From Nitzschia sp. DOCU1 (taxonomy: Eukaryota > Bacillariophyta > Bacillariophyceae > Bacillariales > Bacillariaceae): DNA of 64,000 nt. The notes below the pieces were generated by a model. It had not been told where the DNA came from. It did no database searches and saw only the letters and a list, made by a program, of their open reading frames with translations. Made by a program: the position numbers and the translations under genes. Shown in pieces: positions 47,351-58,379 of this stretch. Each line of letters starts with the position of its first letter. Positions within the stretch are counted from its first letter, which is position 1. The stretch is taken from the NCBI GenBank assembly GCA_951394045.1, contig OX595986.1:3501534-3565533 (forward strand). Direction: 5' to 3'.

Positions 47351-48223
47351 ATGATGAGCACCTTCTATCATTGCTGCCTTCTTCTGACGAGCGCACCGCT
47401 CGTCGTCTCGGCATTTATATTTGACAACATATTCCAGACGCAGATGCTGGTCAAGCCGGATCTTCTGCACATCACGGAAAAGCAAGACGAGAAGCTTCTA
47501 AAGATGCACTTTCATATTGGAGAAGAAGATGGACCTCAAATGGCAGTCACCGATATGGTGCTTGAACTGCATCATGACCCAGCCGACTACCCCCACACAT
47601 CATTGCCAGGTGCTGACAGTCCACATTCGAAGCTGAGCAGCGGGCATCGACGTTTGGATGTCATATCGGATGGTCACTTTATCAACTTGAAGGGCACTCA
47701 GCATGTCAAGATGGAGAAGGGCTGCTGGGAAATGTGCTGGCGCAAGGACAAGCCAGCTGGTACTCTCATTTGTGGATTTGAGCTACCAGAAGAATACCGA
47801 CGCAATGACGCCGTTCTTCCCAAGGGAGAACTCTATATCAGCTTTCCTCTCTGGACAAGGGAAGGACTCAACATGGTACAAGAAGAGAAACGCAAAATAG
47901 AACTAGTGATGGAAGGCTACTTGGAGGAACGAGATGAAGCATTGCGAGCATTTGATGAGACCGACAATCCGATCATGAAGGCACTTCATATTAGGAACGC
48001 CTTTGCGGCCACGGACAAGTACAATGCCGTGGATCATCAAACACTCGAGATGATCCCTTTGGACGAACAGGTCTTTGCGATTCAGGATGATCTCTTCTTG
48101 ACTGTGAAGGGTCTTATTTGGACGAAGGACTGGGAATTCAAACGAGGAGGCGGTCACATTCTTCTGGGAACCGCGGACGTTTCGCCTCAGACAAAGAACT
48201 CGAATAGCCGTTTGATGCCGTAA
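47351..48223 (+). CDS. Secretory or plastid-targeted protein of unknown function, paralogue A
   Basis: 290 residues. The N-terminus MMSTFYHCCLLLTSAPLVVSAF|IFD is a signal peptide with Phe at the predicted +1 site, as in diatom plastid presequences, though the following stretch is only weakly basic. Shared blocks with the convergent gene at 48765-49580 are LPGxxxPHxKLSSGxRxLD, GxFINLxGxQ, KGCWExxWxKDxPAG, CGFExPEEYxRNDAxLPxG and PxxKALHxRNAxAAxxKY. The pattern suggests a soluble globular protein with a long helix (about 175-205). I know no function. Identity to the paralogue is roughly 40 percent by eye. Confidence 0.65.
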   Translation: MMSTFYHCCLLLTSAPLVVSAFIFDNIFQTQMLVKPDLLHITEKQDEKLLKMHFHIGEEDGPQMAVTDMVLELHHDPADYPHTSLPGADSPHSKLSSGHRRLDVISDGHFINLKGTQHVKMEKGCWEMCWRKDKPAGTLICGFELPEEYRRNDAVLPKGELYISFPLWTREGLNMVQEEKRKIELVMEGYLEERDEALRAFDETDNPIMKALHIRNAFAATDKYNAVDHQTLEMIPLDEQVFAIQDDLFLTVKGLIWTKDWEFKRGGGHILLGTADVSPQTKNSNSRLMP

Positions 48224-48764
48224 AGGACCTTCTTTTGGAAATATTAATTGTATGGAGGAGTTTTACCGGCTCCTGCTACAACGAAAGAACCACCACCGAC
48301 ACCCCAACAACAACAACGACACCAAGTGTCAGAGACAAGCATGAATTTTGCGCACAACCCTTACTCACAGGGCAATGACACCCCATTGCCTGAAACCGAG
48401 TCATGCCTTGTCATTTGTTTGCTAGAGTAGAATTCATGGAAATATTGTAACTTCGTTGATTCTAGCACCTTTTCATCTGAGAATTCTCGTCTACAGAGTA
48501 AGATTGCGAGATTAAGAGCAGTGAACCTGCTAGCGTCATTGGCCATAGCGTGACAGGTTGGTATCAATATGCAATGTAGTAGTTATTGTGTTCTTGGACT
48601 AATTATGTTAGCGAGAGCTGTGCGATCTATTAGGTATCTGGAAAAACGAGTGTGGGTGCTCTATCTGGTTCTCTTTTGAGTTCACGGGTTTGTATGTGTC
48701 ATGTGAACATCGATCTGGGTTTGTTGCCATCTCTTTCATATTGGCATTTGATTGTTGTGGTAGC
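48224..48764. other. Convergent intergenic region
   Basis: 541 bp between the stops of two paralogous genes. It contains a CAACAACAACAACG-type run near 48307-48321. No gene is seen. Confidence 0.4.
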
Positions 48765-49580
48765 TTATCCTTCTTGGGGCACCGGGGTAAGATTCGCTGT
48801 TCCTAGAAGCGTCTGCATGCCGCGGGGCAAAGACTTGGACCAAACCAAACCTTTGGTGGTACAGAAGAGGTCATTCTGGAGTTCGAGGACTTCGTTCTCT
48901 TCTGGGACCATCTCCATGGCCTTGACGGGCTGGAGCCAGTACTTCTCGGCAGCGGCATAAGCATTGCGATAGTGCAGGGCCTTCATCAGAGGATTCGGGT
49001 GTTCTTGGTACTTTTTAAGTTCTTCATCTTTTTCCTTGAGTGCTTCAGCGGCAGCTTCAAGAATTTGCTTCTTTTGCTCACGAGCGTGGGCCAAAGTTTC
49101 TTTGGTCCAGACAGGGAAACTTAAGTAGATCCTTCCGGATGGTAGCGAGGCGTCGTTGCGTTTATATTCTTCTGGGATTTCAAAGCCACAGAGAAAGGCA
49201 CCTGCAGGGCTGTCCTTCTTCCAAACCAGCTCCCAGCAGCCCTTGACGGCCTTGACAAGCTGCGATCCGCCAAGATTAATGAATTGGCCTTCCTTGATAA
49301 GATCCAGCTTGCGAATTCCACTGGATAGTTTCGGGTGGGGTCCGTTCTTGCCTGGCATTGCAACGTGATCGTAGTTTGCTTCGTCAGTGTGCAAATCGAT
49401 CATCATCCCAGTAATTGCCAACCTTGTCTCGGCGCCTTCCTGACCAATGTCCAAGTTGATGGCAACTTTCTGGGTCGGAATCGCATCGGCAATCGCCTTA
49501 AGCCCAGCCTTTACGGTGGGCTCGAAAAGAAAGCCACTGGCAGTCGATACCAGAAATAAACTTGAAAAGATGATTCTCAT
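48765..49580 (-). CDS. Secretory or plastid-targeted protein of unknown function, paralogue B
   Basis: 271 residues from the ATG at 49580, which begins a compact signal peptide MRIIFSSLFLVSTASG|FLFEP with Phe near the cleavage site. The 13 extra codons upstream weaken it. It shares with paralogue A the GxxHPKLSSGIRKLD, GQFINLGGSQ, KGCWELVWKKDSPAG, CGFEIPEEYKRNDASLPSG and NPLMKALHYRNAYAAAEKY blocks, and a charged helix rich in Lys/Glu (KKQILEAAAEALKEKDEELKK). The tail-to-tail arrangement suggests an inverted local duplication. The function is unknown. Confidence 0.65.
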   Translation of the reverse strand: MRIIFSSLFLVSTASGFLFEPTVKAGLKAIADAIPTQKVAINLDIGQEGAETRLAITGMMIDLHTDEANYDHVAMPGKNGPHPKLSSGIRKLDLIKEGQFINLGGSQLVKAVKGCWELVWKKDSPAGAFLCGFEIPEEYKRNDASLPSGRIYLSFPVWTKETLAHAREQKKQILEAAAEALKEKDEELKKYQEHPNPLMKALHYRNAYAAAEKYWLQPVKAMEMVPEENEVLELQNDLFCTTKGLVWSKSLPRGMQTLLGTANLTPVPQEG

Positions 49581-50223
49581 GGTCGATACGATTAGAAAGA
49601 ATTTGAAATGCCGAGGCAAACGAAAATTATGAGTGCCTGCTTGATGCCTCGGAAGGGAGTGATGATGCAGTTGATGGGTGCCATCACCGTAATGGATTTC
49701 CTTCGCTCAGAAAATGTCGCGGAACGGCGTTCTTTCGAACAATGACATCCCCAACTGTGATGTGGTGGTACTGAAACCACGTGCTTTACACTTCCAAAAG
49801 TGGTCTGTGATGTTCGCCTTGATATCGGAATTGTGCTCGAGCTGACGCCGAAATAACGTCACAACTCATTTTTTTGTTCGCCAGCGACGAATGACTAAGT
49901 TGTCATCGTCATCCTCACTATACCCACCAGAATCATAGTCACGACGGTCCAGTCCTCACTCTCAAATTACGAAATTGCGCAGCAGATGACCTTTGAAAAG
50001 AATTGTAGAATGTTGGAACAAAGAACTCATGGTTTGATGTCCCTGCTGCCAGCTATGATGACCTACTAGCGTAATCATGATAGAACAGCCGTGTAGCGGC
50101 TACTTGGGTTGAGGCGCGACTCTACTACTATGGACAGAAGTGCCTGTGCTCTTCAATCTATAACGTACTAAAGAATGCTATTACTTGCTCTATCGTGTTC
50201 CTAATCTAGTCATAGTAGTAAAA
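49581..50223. other. Intergenic region
   Basis: 643 bp between paralogue B and the arginase stop. Short frames only. TAGTAG/CTACTA strings recur near 50125 and 50215. Confidence 0.4.
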
Positions 50224-51603
50224 TTATAGAATGCTCTGGCCCATGAACGACGTAATGAGCCCAAGTCCGAGCTCGAGGGTTTCATCACCTCCAGTGCCGT
50301 GGCTTAGCGTCGGATTTACCTCCACGATCTCGGCACTTGCAAGATTGCCACTCTGCGCGACATATTCCGCGACAAAATGTGCTTCACGGTAGGTCAAGCC
50401 ACCGCGAACAGTAGTTCCAGTTGCTGGCGCATGATCAGGGTCGACCGCATCGATGTCATAAGAGAGGTGCACGGGTCGATCAGGGTCGTCCTTCAAGAGA
50501 TGTTCAAACGTTTGGTCCATGACTGAACCTATTCCATAATGATCAATATCATACATGGTGAATGCCTTGATTCCTAGATCCCGAATCCATTCTCTTTCTG
50601 ACGGATCGACGTCACGAAGCCCAATGTATACGATTTGTTCAGGTTTCAAGCGTGGTCCGTCTACCAAAAAGTCAAACCCAGGAAGTTTCGTAAAGTCAGT
50701 CTTTTCAGTTGGATGGTCCATCAACAAACCAACCGGCATCCCGTGCATATTCCCACTTCCTGACGTCGCCGGTGTATTCAAATCCGCATGGGCGTCAACC
50801 CAAATAACGCCAACATTGGGACGAGCACGCAAAATTCCAGTCAGTGACCCAAGGCCGATGGAATGATCTCCTCCAAGTACCACAGGGAAACGACCTTTGT
50901 TAATGGAATCTTCAACCGTATCAGCGAGTAAGCTCGCAGCACGACCTACAAGTGCACAGTTTCTAGCATTGGGTGGGTCCTTCATTCCCGCTGCAATTTC
51001 GTCGGTCGGATCGAACTCTAAATCAGGCAAATCTTCTATACGCCATCCCAGCGCTGTCAACATGCTGAGTAGTCCACGTTCCCGCAAAAGTGTAGGGCCC
51101 GAATCCTGCCAACAATCATGTGAGACAAGAAATAAAGTAGAGAATTCTGCATTGAACGATCAAAGTGCACGTACCGTCCCAACATACGGCTGTCCATAGG
51201 TCATTGGAGCGCTGCAAATAAAATGGACAGTTGTGAAAAACCCGTTTGAATGAATCATTCGACAGTGAAATGTCTGGTCATATTTCTTACCCAATGATTG
51301 TGGCTGTACGAGGGTACTTGCAGTGCTTCCACAAATTCGTGTCATTGCAAGACGGCAACATTTTGCTTTCCACATTTCCAATGCCGAATCCTCCTTTGGA
51401 ACTGTCAGGCCCAGCAAGCACTGAGAATAGAGATTGAGATACTCGGACCGACGATGGGGACAACGAGCCTGAACAGCAAGAGGATACCACGTAAGTTACA
51501 CCTGACAACAAGTCTTACGATTTATATTCGGGCCTTCAGCTGTTCACTTACCTCGCGCAAAGAGAGATCCTCGTCTTGAGACAAGACTGGCAGCGAATGA
51601 CAT
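50224..51603 (-). CDS. Arginase, mitochondrial, four exons
   Basis: Hydrolyses arginine to ornithine and urea. Exons are 51603-51552, 51468-51291, 51211-51175 and 51105-50224, all with canonical GT-AG ends and continuous frame, giving 382 residues. Exon 1 encodes MSFAASLVSRRGSLFAR, an Arg/Ser-rich acid-free start typical of mitochondrial import. Exons 2-4 join TATIIGAPMTYGQPYVGTDS to GPTLLRERGLL. The manganese motifs are complete: GGDHS (167-171), DAHAD (193-197) and SYDIDAVDP (about 305-313). A TGTTVRGGLTYREAH stretch is conserved too. In diatoms the urea cycle works in mitochondria, and this would be its last step. It is divergent from adenosine deaminase. Confidence 0.92.
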
Positions 51604-51806
51604 TTTGTTTCTGGGCGTTTTTATGACGAACCAAGGGCTATCTGCAACACTTCCCTGTGCTGATGTGTTGTTGTTGGAAATGGGAATGCACCCTTTTGCA
51701 TCGGATCTCTCATCACGGCATCGACAGCATCCGAAAGCAAGGTTTCGACGACCACGAATCCATTTTGTTGAGGGGGCTCGCTCGCGAGAAAGGTCGTGCG
51801 CGATCG

Positions 51807-51820
51807 GACACGTACGTGTC
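51807..51820. promoter_or_regulatory. 14-bp palindrome with CACGTACGTG core
   Basis: gacacgtacgtgtc is perfectly self-complementary and holds two overlapping CACGT half-sites. Such ACGT palindromes are contacted by bZIP or bHLH dimers. Its position between two divergent genes suggests a shared control site; that is inference. Confidence 0.45.
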
Positions 51821-51940
51821 ATTTTACGACTAAGGAAGTTCATTTGAATCCCGCTCCCGTCCCCGGGTCTCAAAAGCGCGTGGGAACGAAACATTCGAAC
51901 CAGTCAAAATCGAATCCCGAATGAATCCCACTGGGGCACC

Positions 51941-51948
51941 TGACGTCA
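51941..51948. promoter_or_regulatory. Consensus CRE-like site TGACGTCA
   Basis: A perfect 8-bp CRE/bZIP palindrome about 340 bp upstream of the arginase ATG and 220 bp upstream of the adenosine deaminase ATG. CRE-like elements are known to mediate CO2/cAMP responses in this diatom; a role here is inference. Confidence 0.45.
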
Positions 51949-52163
51949 CTGCATCTATTCCTCGCTCGCACGTGCAAAACCGAGTGATGCCGAGAGACAA
52001 TGAATGACACAGGCACATCACACCAAATGCCGCCGAGACTTGAAAACGAAGTTTGACTTGATTCCTTCCATCAACATCGAAACGAATGCCCCCGTCACCT
52101 CCCTCCTGCCATTACTGTTTTGAAAAATAAAAATTGAAACTACGACTAGAAGAATATCTTACC

Positions 52164-53630
52164 ATGACCAGCGCTTCCAACGATAAAGAATCAGGCGCCG
52201 TCGGGACCAGTCTGGCAATGTTCGGCGCGGTTGCCATGTTGATGACAGGATGGCAACGACAGGCGTCGTCGGCCGAAGATCTTGGAAGTGGGCCTGAACA
52301 TTTCTTTTTTGATCCTGAAGAAGAAGATCTGGAACATTTTGTGCGGTCTGTGCCTAAAGTCGAACTTCATGTTCACTTGGACGGCTCTTTTGATGCCTAC
52401 CAAATGTGGTCCCACCTGAAAAGGCACCCAGAACTAATCCATTGCTTTCCCGTCGAAAAGAAAATGCCGTGGGCGAAAAATGGCGAGCCGCCATTGCCAT
52501 TACGGTAAGTTGGCTGGTGGCAAAAGAGCCCAAGTCTTGTGTTATTGTGAGGTATAATAATTCCTTCTTTGTTGACTGGGCGGTCTCGTTTTAGGAAAAT
52601 GGTGAACGAATGTGATTCGGCTCTGGAATACCGCCGGCTTTGCACCTGTCGAAGGCGCTATATAAAATATCGACACCCGACCGAGTCGAAAACAAATAAA
52701 AAGAAAGAATCTTCGAAGAGAACATTGGAGGACATGTTGACGTGCTTTGAATTTTTCTTCCCGCTGGTGTACGACAATGAGACCCTTTTGGAGGAATTGG
52801 CGTACGATTTTGTTCGACGGCAGTATGAACAGAATGTTATTTACACAGAAGTGCGATATTCGCCACATTTGCTTGCGAAGGATCCTACAAAATCAATGGA
52901 AGCAATCACGAGAGGACTACGCCGTGGGTGTGAAGAATTTCAGGTGACGGTGAATCAAATCTTGTGTGCCATTTGTTTCTTCCCTGAGTGGTCGGGGGAT
53001 ATTGTCCTTTTGGCAGAAAAGCATCGAAATGACTTTCCCTGTGCGGTTGTAGGCATTGACATTGCAGCAGGCGAAACCCATTTTGACAAGGACTCGCCTT
53101 TTCGGCAGGGCCACTACGAAATGTGCAAACAGGCGCAAGAGTTGGGTTTGAATGTTACTATCCATGCCGGTGAGACGCCGGACTCGGCACAGAATGTCCA
53201 GACGGCCATTGAAAAGTACGGAGCCCGACGCATTGGTCACGCATATAAAATTGCGGATCGCAAAGATATTATGGATCTTGTGAAAGAAAGAAAAGTCCAC
53301 ATTGAGAGCTGCCCGACCTCCAGTGTTGAGACGGGTGGTTGGAAAAAGACTGAGTGGAGACATCATCCCGCCAATGGCTTCCGGGACCACGGTATTCTGC
53401 TCTCTCTGAGCTCGGACGATCCCGCTGTTTTCAATACTAGCTTGACATGGCAGTATCGAATTGCGATGAAGAAGATGGGATGGGGCAAGAATGAAATCAT
53501 TGCCATGGTTCATAGGGCAATCGAAGGGGCGTTTCTGGACGAAGCCGGAAAGGAGGAACTACGAAAGAAGGTCCAGGAATGGTCGTGGAATGAAAATCCT
53601 GTGTTCCAAGATCGTGTGCACTACGACTAG
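52164..53630 (+). CDS. Adenosine deaminase
   Basis: Converts adenosine to inosine and ammonia. Two exons, 52164-52504 and 52595-53630 (90-bp intron, gtaagt...ttttag), give 458 residues. Zinc motif PKVELHVHLDG lies at about residue 65; the later motifs are HAGE, RIGHAY, ESCPTSSVETG and LSSDDPAVF, so all catalytic His, Glu and Asp are present. The N-terminus has a hydrophobic stretch (SLAMFGAVAMLMTGW) that could anchor or target the protein. About 60 extra residues after the first motif, including a Lys/Arg/Cys-rich CTCRRRYIKYRH, are not in animal enzymes. Divergent from arginase. Confidence 0.93.
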
Positions 53631-53788
53631 CGTACTACCTAGCAAAGATTGATGTTCGAACTGTAGTTCTTGCTTCTATATTTTTCAACTGAATTGTCAG
53701 TGCCCGCGGATGGTGGCAACCTGTTTCGTACATTCGCCTGGCATAGGTTTCTTGTCGCCCACATAAGGATATCGTTGCAATGAAGTGC

Positions 53789-54815
53789 CTAGGTGAGATC
53801 TACATCGTCGCCATCGTCGTCGTCGCCACCTTCATCAATGGATCGCTTGATACGGACAAGAATGGCTGTCTGCCACGGGTTGAGCTTTGAGATGCGGTCA
53901 TACTCAAAACAGGCCGTGGAGAATCCCTCGACATCAAATCCTTCCACTGCATCACATAGAGCTCGAGCGAATTTCCCTTCCCGCGAATCACCAAATGTAT
54001 AGTCAAGGTTGTCATACTTGTTCAAAGCTTGCTGGGCTCCAACAGCGTCACCGCTCGCTAGGTGGCACATGGCTGCTTGCAAAAAGTAGGACTTCGCATT
54101 GAACTTGAGCAAGTTGCTCTCCAAGCATCTCCGACCGAGGTCGTCGTAGATAGAGCTGGCACGAACGAAATCCGGAGGATCCAAGGCGGCACTGCAGAGT
54201 TCCGCGACCTTGCCGAGGCACTGCGATGTGTTCGACTTGGAATCTTCCATTCCGAAGAATTCAGCCGCTTGCTCGTAAGCTTCAATCGCCAGTACTACAT
54301 ACGATTTTCCGTCCTCTTCCATTTGCTCGCTTTCAAAAAGCTCGCCAATTTCTTTCGAGAGTTTGGCGGCCTGAGTGATTCGGGCGTTGTCAACGTACAA
54401 GGAGACGGCCTGTCGGTACGACGCAACAGCATCGATAGGGTTGGATTTCTTGTAGCAAGACCCTGAAGGAATTCACAGAAATGATGGTGATATGTTAGGT
54501 CAAGGATCCGATATCTTTCTTCCCTGTGGGACTACGGCAACGACGCGACTCACCTGCATTGTTCAGCGACTTGGAGGCACTGTTGAAATCGGAAAGCGTG
54601 TCCCGGTAAATCTCTGCCGCCTTCGTGTAGGCATCTCCAGCCTCTTGATTCAAACCACCGACTTTGTAGGCGTTTGCAGCTTGCTCGTAGATTTCGGCAG
54701 CATCCTCCGCGTTCTTGGACTTGGACCCAAACCACGACTTCTTGTTCAGCAGCGCTTCCGCCTCCTTCATGAACGCGTCGCCCTTGCCCTTCTGGGCCTT
54801 TGCCATTGCGGACAT
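53789..54815 (-). CDS. Alpha-SNAP (Sec17)
   Basis: Adaptor that loads NSF onto SNARE complexes for disassembly. Two exons, 54815-54554 and 54462-53789 (91-bp intron), join in frame to 311 residues, the family's usual length being about 295. The layout is the 14-helix TPR-like SNAP fold: AEALLNKKSWFG at the start, AAEIYEQAANAYK, AGSCYKKSNPIDAVASYRQA at the exon junction, then CLGKVAEL and YDDLGRRCLE. The C-terminal NSF-contact region (RISKLNPWQTAILVRIK) is present, followed by an acidic DEGGDDDDGDDVDLT tail. Confidence 0.93.
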
Positions 54816-55439
54816 GGTGAAAACTCCACTGCTTTGAGGTTCTCTGACTACTTTGCTTGTGCTGTGCTCCCTTCCAAAGTATATTCTATCGCCTGGTTAT
54901 GGGGAACGACGATACAAGAAAGAGGAACCAAAGTGAAAGTGGGAGTCATCCTTGTGGTCGGGGGTCCGTGCCGCCACAGACAGATCGGTGCACCGCCATC
55001 GTGACGGACTGTCTGTAGGGACGGCGCGCAGGCCGGCCAAGGTGAATGATGGGAAGATATTTTGGGGAGTGAGTGATTGCAAAGAAGGGCTCGGCCTGGA
55101 CACGTGGCTGGGTTCTGTGGGCATCATGCCGGGAGTGGCTGGCACGCGTGATGGCGGAACTGGTGGGCGTCGAGGATGGCTGGTGTGGCGCGCGTGTAAG
55201 TAACGTATATGCGGAACATACTTGCGTGCCTGGATGAGGGTGAATGGTGGGGGAATCGCATTTATTGAGGCTGCGCAAGCGTCAGTTGGGAAGCGCTGAC
55301 TTCAACAGCTCGCGTGTGGTATGCTATTGGCATGCTCGAAATATGTAGGCAGCCATCAGTTGCGTAGTGAAAACGGCCGGCGTGGAGTGGTGGAAAATTC
55401 TGACATCGATGGATCGGGTTTTTGTGCGAAAGGTCATAA
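54816..55439. other. Intergenic region
   Basis: 624 bp upstream of the helicase fragment. The 54950-55200 part is GC-rich. A stop at 55437-55439 closes the helicase frame upstream. No replication-initiator (Rep) sequence or other gene is recognised. Confidence 0.4.
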
Positions 55440-57182
55440 TTCGTTGAATTGCAAGCCATCAAGCAATGGGGCAGGCGAGACAAACTTGACAAAAAGCAAC
55501 AGCGTGCCTTCGAAATTTTGGCTTCGACTTATGTCTCGACGTTCTATAAAGATGCAGAAGGTCCTGGCAATTTGAGAGAAAAGGCTCGATTGAAACGAAT
55601 GGCGTGTGGATCACGACAGCGGGTGGGACCGCTGACGATGTTCATCACAGGTCCAGCCGGTGCCGGAAAATGTAAGTCGCAATATCCTGCTATTTGAATA
55701 ATGAGAACGCAACAGTCCTAACTGTCGAATACAGCAAAAATTCTGGATTCTCTTATGGCTTACGCTAAAGCTTTTAGTTCCAACATCCACCATCACTTCA
55801 CGGAAACAACAATTCGGTTGACGGCTATTACCGGTGCTGCTTCCATTTCGATTGCAGGTGATACAACTTGTCGACAATTCGGGTTGATCAAAAATAAACC
55901 AGCTACCTTCGAGGAACAACAAGCCTTCATCGACACTAGAATGAATATCGTTGACGAGATATCGTTTGGAACTCAGACAACTTTGCGCAATTTGAGCGCA
56001 CGTTTGCAAAGCTTGACGGATTGTCGACAATATGCTTACGGAAACATACCAATTGTATTCATTGGCGATTTCTGCCAATTGGATGGAATTGGTGGTGAAC
56101 CCATCTTCAAGGGAGAGCCAAGTCCATTGTGGGAACTTTGCTTGAATCAAATGGTGGAACTAGATGGAACGCACAGGTACAAGGACGATCCTCTTTTGGG
56201 CGAAGCAATGAGTAAAGCACGAGATGGTGATGATGCACTTCTGCGCACCCTATTACGCGAACGTGAAATATACCCCAACAAGCTAAAAATTCCTCAGAAT
56301 TTGGATGCGCGGTATGCGGTATTCACCAACCAGAAACGCTCTGAAATCAACGCAAGTGTTTTTCGCACTTACCTCAATCAGTTTCACTCATCTCAGCGCG
56401 GGGATCCTATCCCAGAAGGCGCCATCATTATTCGAGGTACCGGCAAATGGTCAGTCAATAAGCGGACTCTCACTCCGCTTCATCATAAATTGTTGTGGGA
56501 AAGGTGTTCCGATGCACACATCACGAATAGAACCTACAAAGCAGATCCGTTTCTGGCACTTTTTCACGGATGCGAGATGATGGTGAGCGAGAATATAACG
56601 GTGAAACTCGGAGTCGCAAATGGAACCTGCTGCGCATTCCAAAAAGCGGTATTCAAGCCCAATGCGCAGCTAAAACCAATGAAAATGCATGGGCGATGGG
56701 TCAATACGGTGGCTATTGATGATGTTGATCATATTGTTTTGCGCTTCGACAAAATGCACTCCCCATCATTCGAAGGCATCTTCAAACTTTATCCGAGATC
56801 GAAAACGATGAAGGTCCAATATCCTTGCAGTACTGACCCAAGCAAGAAGAAAAGAGAGAGCCTGGCAATCGATCTGGTTCACTTTCCAGCCGTGATAAAT
56901 TACGCTACTACGGTCCACAAACTACAAGGCAAATCTGTCGACAATCTGGTCGTGGTTGATTGGTGTCGGATGCGAAACTGGGCCTATGTCGTCCTTTCCA
57001 GAGTTCGTACACTAAGTGGCATTTTCCTCTCCTCTGCCTTGCCCGACGATATCTCTTTTCAGCCTGACGAAGAATATTTGAATATGATGACAAGACTACG
57101 ACAGTCAATCTTGGCCGACGAAGATGACAACCAAGAAGACGACGATTCAGACGACGAAGATTTAGAAACGGTAGATGTATAG
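55440..57182 (+). CDS. PIF1/Helitron-type DNA helicase, 5'-incomplete
   Basis: Two visible exons, 55440-55671 and 55735-57182 (63-bp intron, gtaagt...atacag). The intron splits the Walker A codon; splicing joins ITGPAGAGK to SKILDSLMAYA. Motifs follow in order: LDKKQQRAFEILAS before Walker A, DEIS (Walker B), IPIVFIGDFCQLDG, and near the end VHKLQGKS and YVVLSRVRTL. The reading frame has no ATG before the conserved domain starts, and a stop lies just upstream, so either an upstream exon is missing from my model or the gene is truncated. The tail is acidic (DEDDNQEDDDSDDEDLE). The sequence is of the kind spread by Helitron-like elements or Pif1-like gene families in algae. No Rep domain is nearby. 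Confidence 0.7.
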
Positions 57183-58379
57183 TAAATAGGAAGCGCACAT
57201 ACTGCGCAGCCAAAATGCGCCTCACTACTGCGCACTCTATTTTTGTACCATCAAAATCACAAGCACCTTTTTGTTCTCTCCACAATCCTGTCCGAGCGAC
57301 GTCTTTGACGCAGCTCACGACAACCAAAGTCATACTTTATTTAACCCAAAGTAGATTACGACAGCAAAAGTCATCCATTTCTGTAACTAATGCGAGGATG
57401 CCGGCGAGGATGCCTTGCCTCCAAAAAGTGAAATTCGATAAATGAAAATCCACTGATATTTTTTCTTCTATAAGTGAGGGCTTAGTAAAAACGAAAACGC
57501 GACCTAAAAAATGGAAGGTTGAATCCCCCCCCCCACACCCCCCCCAGGTATAGCGAGTGGCCTCGGATTTGGGTGCCCAGTGTTGGGATTTCGGGGAGCG
57601 CGCCGGAAGTCTACAGAACCGTTCCGTTCGAAATTCGACCGTGGCTCCGATAGTAGTATCTTCCTTCGGGCCCCACGTTCGGCCTGGGTTCAAGAAATGA
57701 GTCAATTTACTACTTTGAAAGTAGTCTGGCAGTGATACGGACATTCTGCTTGTATGACACTTAATTGGTGAGCTCTAATAAAGTAGAACCATACGGCATA
57801 GTAGAGCAGCTAATACTGCCAACTTTTTCGATGTGCGAACTGAGCGAAGAAGTTTGTTGAGCATCGTGGAAACGTTGCATGACTTGTCCCACTAGCTACT
57901 AGTAGTGACGATACCGACACAATTCATCCGTTAGAATCAATCCACATTTATTGAAATCACGAGATATGCTTTCACTATTCTTGTGTTCCAAAGTAAGATT
58001 CTGCGAAAACGTGCGGGTCGTCCATTAGACCGAGCCAACGGATAAGTAAAGCTCTCTACTAGGAAGAGAAGCTTCATAAATCCAAAACAAGCCCGCCAAA
58101 TAAACTGCGGCTCACTCCAACTCCGCCTTTTGCAACGGCACAATGTTGTCTCGCGAATTAGAAGCATCCCGGGATCGTCGAACGAGTAGTAGAAAGACCA
58201 GATACGCTATCCCGGAAAATGTGGGCGTTGGATACTTTGGTTTTCAAACGATTAGCCCGCCAGTCCCCTAGGTCTTGGATGTGCGACTCCTAGAACTTGG
58301 GCCACAAAGCAGCGAAGATTCTCACCCCAGCGTTTCATCAAAAGAAATTACTCATTTATCACCGAAACCAACACCCACG
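57183..58379. other. 1.2-kb intergenic region without a supported gene
   Basis: It contains the cytosine runs at 57525-57545 and short TAGTA-rich strings (57780-57910). No frame shows family features. It could hold the remnant 3' end of the element carrying the helicase; no terminal hairpin was recognised. Confidence 0.4.
57525..57545. repeat. Poly-C low-complexity tract
   Basis: Ten C residues (57525-57534), ACA, then eight C residues (57538-57545) on the plus strand. Confidence 0.85.

Larger units (their letters stand above)
51604..52163. promoter_or_regulatory. Shared promoter region of arginase and adenosine deaminase
   Basis: 560 bp between divergent start codons. No gene is supported. 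Two sites stand out: a perfect 14-bp palindrome at 51807-51820 and a consensus CRE, TGACGTCA, at 51941-51948. Confidence 0.5.

Noticed and set aside
15780..57910. Recurrent TAGTA/CTAGTAG strings in several intergenic regions (15.8, 39.9, 43.2, 50.1 and 57.8 kb)
   Set aside because: Compared by eye, the flanking sequences are not homologous, so there is no evidence for one repeat family; probably compositional.
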